The translations under genes and the position numbers were made by a program. The notes under the pieces are model-generated. The model was given only the letters and a program-made list of their open reading frames with translations, was not told where the DNA came from and searched no databases. From the NCBI RefSeq assembly GCF_035982055.1, contig NZ_CP108427.1, forward strand, positions 9,981,001 to 10,045,000: a DNA stretch of 64,000 nucleotides. Direction: 5' to 3'. This DNA is from Streptomyces sp. NBC_01288 (GTDB lineage Bacteria; Actinomycetota; Actinomycetes; Streptomycetales; Streptomycetaceae). Positions 59,837 to 64,000 of this stretch are shown here, one piece after another (the first letter of the stretch is position 1; the number at the start of each line of letters is the position of its first letter).

Positions 59837-61213
59837 ATGACCACGGAAGACGCGGCCGTCGACGACGACGGTGGCCGTAAGCACCCCCAGGTGCACTTCG
59901 ACCGGCACACACCCGACTACCGCGACCGGTTCGAGGACATCACCCACGAGCTGCACGGGCAGTGCCCGATCGCCTGGACGGAGACCCACGGCGGCCACTG
60001 GGTCGCCAGCGGCAACCGTGAGGTCTTCGAACTCGCGAGGTCCGCAGAGTTCCTCTCCAACGACCATGACGTGAAAGGGGAACGGCGCGGCTACAAGGGC
60101 ATCTCCATCCCCCCGCCGCCGCGCGCCAGCGAGGCCCAGGGCGGCTTCCTGGAGATGGACCCGCCGGACCAGCGCTACTACCGGCAGACCCTCAACCCGT
60201 ATCTGTCGCCGGCGGCCATCCAGCGCTGGATCCCGTTCGTCGACGAGGTCGTGCGCGCCAGCATCGACGAGAAGATCGAGTCCGGGCGCATCGACTTCGT
60301 CGACGACCTCGCCAACATCGTCCCCGCCGTCCTCACGTTGGCGATGATGGGCATCCCGATCGAGCGCTGGACCATCTACAACGAACCCGCCCACGCCTCC
60401 GTCTACACACCGCCCAACTCCCCGGACCGGCAACGGGTGTTGGAGCTGAGCCGCAAGATGGGCATGGACCTCATGGGTCAGCTCATGGAGATCCGCAAGG
60501 CGCCCCGCCCGGGTCTGGTGGACGCGCTGGTCCGCGCCGACCTGAACGGCCGCACCCCGGACGACGGCGAACTCCTGGGCGTACTCGCCCTGTTGATCGG
60601 CGGCGGCTTCGACACCACCACCGCCCTCACCGCCCACGCCCTCGAATGGCTCTCGCAGAACCCCGGGGAACGCGACCGGCTCAGCCATGACCGGAAGACC
60701 CTGCTGGACTCCGCCACTGAGGAGTTCCTGCGCTTCTACACCCCGGCCCCCGGCGACGGACGTACCTTCTCCGCCGACTGCGAGATCGCCGGCACCGAGT
60801 TCAAGGAGGGCGAACGTCTCTGGCTCTCCTGGGCGATGGCCAACCGCGACCCCTCGGTCTTCCCCGAACCCGACACGATCGACATGGAACGCAAGGGCAA
60901 CCGGCACAGCAGCTTCGGCCTCGGCATCCACCGCTGCATCGGCTCCAACGTGGCCCGCACGGTGTTCAAGCGGATGGTGACGGCCGTCCTCGACCGGATG
61001 CCCGACTACGCCTGCGACCCCGAAGGCGCCGTGCACTACGAGACCATCGGCGTCATCCAGGGCATGCGCCACCTCCCCGCGACCTTCACCCCGGGCGAGC
61101 GGCTCGGCGCCGGACTCGACGAGACCCTCGCCGGACTCCAGAAGGTCTGCGACGAACAGCGCCTCGCCGAACCGGTCACCGTCCGCACGGCGAAGGCACG
61201 GATCGGCACATGA
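59837..61213 (+). CDS. Cytochrome P450
   Basis: A 458-residue soluble bacterial P450. The haem-binding motif is FGLGIHRCIGSN (Cys367), the I-helix oxygen-binding motif GGGFDTTTALTAHA (Asp-Thr), and the K-helix ExxR is EEFLRF. It hydroxylates a hydrophobic substrate with electrons from the adjacent ferredoxin. The C-terminal part after the haem motif is about 90 residues, longer than usual. The stop overlaps the start of the fused DUF35/thiolase-like gene (ATGA). Confidence 0.94.
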   Translation: MTTEDAAVDDDGGRKHPQVHFDRHTPDYRDRFEDITHELHGQCPIAWTETHGGHWVASGNREVFELARSAEFLSNDHDVKGERRGYKGISIPPPPRASEAQGGFLEMDPPDQRYYRQTLNPYLSPAAIQRWIPFVDEVVRASIDEKIESGRIDFVDDLANIVPAVLTLAMMGIPIERWTIYNEPAHASVYTPPNSPDRQRVLELSRKMGMDLMGQLMEIRKAPRPGLVDALVRADLNGRTPDDGELLGVLALLIGGGFDTTTALTAHALEWLSQNPGERDRLSHDRKTLLDSATEEFLRFYTPAPGDGRTFSADCEIAGTEFKEGERLWLSWAMANRDPSVFPEPDTIDMERKGNRHSSFGLGIHRCIGSNVARTVFKRMVTAVLDRMPDYACDPEGAVHYETIGVIQGMRHLPATFTPGERLGAGLDETLAGLQKVCDEQRLAEPVTVRTAKARIGT

Positions 61214-62868
61214 ACTCCCCAACCCGCCCGGGGCCGTTGGTCACAGAGGAGAACGCGTTCTTCTGGGCCTCCGGCGCGGACGGCCGACTGCGGCTGGCGG
61301 AGTGCGGGTCCTGCGCGGCCCTCATCCACCCGCCGCAGCCGGTCTGCCGGTACTGCCACGGGCACGACATCGGCGTCCGGGCCGTCTCCGGCCGTGCGAC
61401 GCTGATCGGCTTCACCGTCAACCACCGCTTCGCCCTGCCCGGCCTGCCCGCGCCCTACGTCGTGGCCCAGGTCGCCATCGAGGAGGACCCCCGGGTCCGG
61501 CTCACCACCAACGCCGTCCAATGCGCCCCGGACGAGCTGGAGTTGGGCATGCGGATGGAGGTCGTCTTCGAACAGGTCGAGGACGCCTGGCTGCCCCTGT
61601 TCCGCCCGGCTCGCGAACACCCGGCCCTGGACCCGCTGCCGCTCGCCGAGGTCGAGACCCGCCAACTCTCCCGCCGGGTAAGGCCGATGGTGACCACGGA
61701 GAAGTTCGAGGACAAGGTCGCGATCACCGGCATCGGCATGTCGGAGATCGGCCGCCGCCTGATGGTCCCGCCGGTGTCGCTGACCGTGCAGGCCTGCGAA
61801 CGCGCGATCGCCGACGCAGGCCTCACCATCGCCGACATCGACGGCCTCGCGACCTACCCCGGCGCCGGCGCCTACGGCGGCTTCGGCGAAGGCGGAGTGA
61901 CCGCCCTGGAATCCGCCCTGGGCCTGGAACCGACCTGGTACAACGGCGGCGGCGAGACCTTCGGCCCCGGCGGCTCCCTCATCTCCGCGATGCTCGCCGT
62001 CGCGGGCGGCCTGGCCCGCCATGTGCTGTGCTTCCGCACGGTCTGGGAGGCGTCGTACGGCGAACTCGTGCGCCGCGGCCGGATCGCGCAGAACGCGCCG
62101 CGCCAACTGGACGGCTGGATGAAGCCGTTCGGGGCGATCTCGGCCGCCCACACCCTCGCCCAGAACGCCCAACGCCACTTCCACCGCTACGGCACCACCC
62201 GCGAGACCCTCGGCTGGATCGCCCTCAACCAGCGGGCCAACGCGGCACTCAACCCCACGGCGGTCTACCGCGATCCGATGACGATGGACGACTACCTCAA
62301 CGCCCGTCCCATCACCACTCCGTTCGGCCTCTACGACTGTGACGTTCCCTGCGACGGAGCGGTCGCCGTGATCGTGTCGGCGGTGGACGCGGCCCAGGAC
62401 CTCGCCCAACCGCCCGTCTACGTCGAGGCAGTTGGCACACAGATCCTGGAACGGCTCGAATGGGACCAGAGCACACTCACACACGAACCCCAAGTCCTCG
62501 GCCAGTCCGCCCACTTGTGGTCCCGCACCGCGCTGCGCCCCGAAGACGTCGACGTGGCCGAGCTGTACGACGGCTTCACCTTCAACTGCCTTTCCTGGCT
62601 GGAGGGGTTGGGGTTCTGCGGCATCGGCGAGGCCAAGGACTTCCTGGACGGAGGCAAGAACATCGCACGGGACGGCGTACTGCCCCTGAACACCCACGGC
62701 GGACAGCTCTCCCACGGCCGCACCCACGGCATGGGACTGGTCCACGAGGCCATCACCCAACTGCGCGGCGCGGCCGGAGCACGCCAGATACCCGGCGCGC
62801 GGGTCGCGGTGGCGAGCAGCGGCGGACTCACCCCGAGCGGCGTCATCCTCTTCCGGGCGGACGGATGA
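61210..62868 (+). CDS. Fusion of DUF35 (OB/zinc-ribbon) and thiolase-like (Ltp2-type) domains
   Basis: A 552-residue protein. Residues about 1-160 are a DUF35 domain with a four-Cys zinc ribbon (CGSC...CRYC) and an OB fold. Residues about 175-552 are an SCP2-thiolase-like domain (KVAITGIGMSEIGRR; LYDGFTFNCLSWLEGLGFC; THGGQLSHGRTHGMG). The segment where thiolases have the catalytic Cys reads WYNGGGETFGPGGSL, so ordinary thiolysis is unlikely. Separate DUF35 and Ltp2 chains form the retro-aldolase that ends steroid side-chain breakdown; here both are in one chain. A retro-aldol cleavage of a beta-hydroxyacyl-CoA is inferred. Confidence 0.88.
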   Translation: MNSPTRPGPLVTEENAFFWASGADGRLRLAECGSCAALIHPPQPVCRYCHGHDIGVRAVSGRATLIGFTVNHRFALPGLPAPYVVAQVAIEEDPRVRLTTNAVQCAPDELELGMRMEVVFEQVEDAWLPLFRPAREHPALDPLPLAEVETRQLSRRVRPMVTTEKFEDKVAITGIGMSEIGRRLMVPPVSLTVQACERAIADAGLTIADIDGLATYPGAGAYGGFGEGGVTALESALGLEPTWYNGGGETFGPGGSLISAMLAVAGGLARHVLCFRTVWEASYGELVRRGRIAQNAPRQLDGWMKPFGAISAAHTLAQNAQRHFHRYGTTRETLGWIALNQRANAALNPTAVYRDPMTMDDYLNARPITTPFGLYDCDVPCDGAVAVIVSAVDAAQDLAQPPVYVEAVGTQILERLEWDQSTLTHEPQVLGQSAHLWSRTALRPEDVDVAELYDGFTFNCLSWLEGLGFCGIGEAKDFLDGGKNIARDGVLPLNTHGGQLSHGRTHGMGLVHEAITQLRGAAGARQIPGARVAVASSGGLTPSGVILFRADG

Positions 62869-63797
62869 ACTCCCGTACCGCGGAGGTGGTTTCGCGCGTC
62901 GTCGACGTCGACGGCATCCCCATGTCGGGGCTGCTGTGCGAGGTCCGCGAGCCGCGCGCGGTCGTCGTCGCCCTGCACGGGGGAGCGGTGACGTCGGGCT
63001 ACTTCGACTACCCGGACCAGCCCCGGCTGTCCCTCCTGCGCACCGCGGCGGCCCTGGGCTTCACCGTCGTCGCCATCGACCGCCCGGGATACGGCAGTTC
63101 GGCTCCGCACGGCGAGACCATGGCGTCGCCCGCGCGGCGCGTCGACCTCGCCTACGCGGCGGTGGACCGGCTGCTGGCCTCGCGTCCGCGCGGAGCGGGA
63201 CTGTTCCTCTGGGCGCACTCGATCGGCTGCGCCCTGGGTGTGCACATGGCCGGCGACGAACGCCGGAACGACCTTCTCGGCCTGGAGATCGCCGGTACCG
63301 GACGCCACCACGCGCCCGGCGCCGTCGAGATCCTCGACTTCCGACGGCGTGACCCGGCCGTGCCGCGACGGTCCGGTCCCGGGCTGCGCGACCTGCTGTG
63401 GGAACCGGCGCGCCTGTACCCGGACGAGGTCATCGGCGCGCCCCGGATCCAGTCACCGGGTCCGCCGTACGAGTCGACCGTCGCCCGGCGCTGGCCACGG
63501 GAGTTCGCCGAAGTCGCCGCCCGCGTACGGATTCCCGTCCACTACACGCTCGGCGACCACGAACGCGTGTGGAGTTCCGGGCCCGAGGCCATGGCCGATA
63601 TCGCGAGCCTGTTCACCGACTCCCCGCGGGTCGTCACCGACGAACAGGCCGACAGCGGCCACAACTTGAGCATCGGGCACACCGCGACCGGATACCACCT
63701 GAAGATCCTCTCGTTCGTCGAGGAGTGCGTTCTCGCATCCGAGAACCGTGGATACGACAACGACGGGATCGACCGTCTCCCGAGGAGGGCCGGATGA
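62865..63797 (+). CDS. Alpha/beta hydrolase
   Basis: A 310-residue alpha/beta hydrolase. The oxyanion region is ALHGGAVTSGYFD, the nucleophile elbow WAHSIGC (Ser), the Asp probably in YTLGDHERVW and the His in DSGHNLSIG. It may be an ester, lactone or CoA-thioester hydrolase. It is coupled by ATGA to the fused aldolase-like gene and to the DoxX gene, inside the degradation operon. Confidence 0.84.
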   Translation: MNSRTAEVVSRVVDVDGIPMSGLLCEVREPRAVVVALHGGAVTSGYFDYPDQPRLSLLRTAAALGFTVVAIDRPGYGSSAPHGETMASPARRVDLAYAAVDRLLASRPRGAGLFLWAHSIGCALGVHMAGDERRNDLLGLEIAGTGRHHAPGAVEILDFRRRDPAVPRRSGPGLRDLLWEPARLYPDEVIGAPRIQSPGPPYESTVARRWPREFAEVAARVRIPVHYTLGDHERVWSSGPEAMADIASLFTDSPRVVTDEQADSGHNLSIGHTATGYHLKILSFVEECVLASENRGYDNDGIDRLPRRAG

Positions 63798-64000
63798 GTG
63801 ACGCCGACGTCGCGGTACTGCTGCTCGTACGCGTGGTCGTAGGACTGATCATGATCATGCACGGGCTGAACCACTGGCGCGGCGGCGGCCGCATCGAGGG
63901 CACGGCCCGCTGGTTCACCGGACTCGGCCTGAGACAGGGCGTGTTGCAGGCCTGGGCGAGCGTGCTCACCGAGGTCGGCGCGGGCGTTCTCCTCGTCCTG
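63794..64000 (+). CDS. DoxX-family membrane protein, N-terminal part
   Basis: The first 69 residues of a gene that leaves the window. Two hydrophobic spans are present (LLLVRVVVGLIMIMHGLNHW and VGAGVLLVL region), with the MHGLNHW and GTARWFTGLGL segments usual in DoxX-type proteins. It is a small integral membrane protein, perhaps part of a quinone-linked oxidase or a transport accessory. It overlaps the hydrolase stop (ATGA). Confidence 0.75.
   Translation, partial: MSDADVAVLLLVRVVVGLIMIMHGLNHWRGGGRIEGTARWFTGLGLRQGVLQAWASVLTEVGAGVLLVL

Noticed and set aside
63725-63745. TTCTC-N6-GAGAA inverted repeat near the end of the last hydrolase gene
   Set aside because: The arms are in the opposite orientation to the TetR operator, it lies within coding sequence, and there is no promoter context.

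Overview
The window is high-GC actinomycete DNA, most likely from a Streptomyces chromosome. Codon third positions are nearly all G or C, genes are packed with ATGA/GTGA overlaps, and the families present (BlaI/BlaR1 pair, PIG-L enzyme, ferredoxin-P450 pairs, many LysR/TetR/GntR/MarR regulators) fit that group. No rRNA, tRNA, CRISPR array, transposase or phage gene was seen. The region looks like a catabolic arm: most genes belong to aromatic or acyl-CoA degradation.

1-10.7 kb: the end of a Baeyer-Villiger-type flavin monooxygenase, a DMT exporter with a divergent LysR gene, a secreted or anchored tannase/feruloyl esterase, then a GntR regulator and an operon best read as galB-galC-galD (4-oxalomesaconate hydratase, CHA aldolase, tautomerase). 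After it come a type I (VOC-fold) extradiol dioxygenase and an AAHS-type aromatic-acid MFS transporter. Together these read as gallate-ester hydrolysis, gallate uptake, ring cleavage and conversion to pyruvate plus oxaloacetate. The ring-cleavage enzyme is not of the LigB family used by known gallate dioxygenases.

10.7-30.4 kb: a small unknown gene, a cupin, then a carboxymuconolactone-decarboxylase-like gene coupled to a sugar-type ABC importer. A LysR gene is followed by a second meta-cleavage set (extradiol dioxygenase, aldehyde dehydrogenases, FAH-family enzyme, alpha/beta hydrolase, HbpS-like and MetE-like proteins). Next comes a 2-hydroxy-acid/2-oxo-acid set (LhgO-like oxidase, amidohydrolase, ThDP decarboxylase, Ldh2-type dehydrogenase). 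A GCAA-N7-TTGC element recurs before four of these transcription units.

30.4-37.5 kb: an HSL-type esterase, BlaR1-BlaI, and a glycosyltransferase-polysaccharide deacetylase pair preceded by BlaI-like boxes. Between the last two genes lie three tandem 35-codon ORFs on exact 104-bp repeats, each joined to the next by a 4-nt stop/start overlap. A carboxylesterase follows, with a promoter nearly identical to that of the gntR gene 31 kb away.

37.5-64 kb: MarR and TetR regulators and several operons for CoA-ester and alicyclic or terpenoid-like degradation. One holds an ACAD10/11-type acyl-CoA dehydrogenase beside an aminoglycoside-phosphotransferase-like kinase, a two-subunit acyl-CoA dehydrogenase and an enoyl-CoA hydratase. 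Others hold a Rieske oxygenase operon, SDRs, an aldehyde dehydrogenase, a CaiB-type CoA-transferase, an orphan solute-binding lipoprotein, a [3Fe-4S] ferredoxin with a P450, and a fused DUF35/thiolase-like protein. A palindrome GAGAAT-N3-ATTCTC beside the TetR gene recurs at the Rieske and SDR promoters, suggesting one regulon. The substrate is not evident from sequence.
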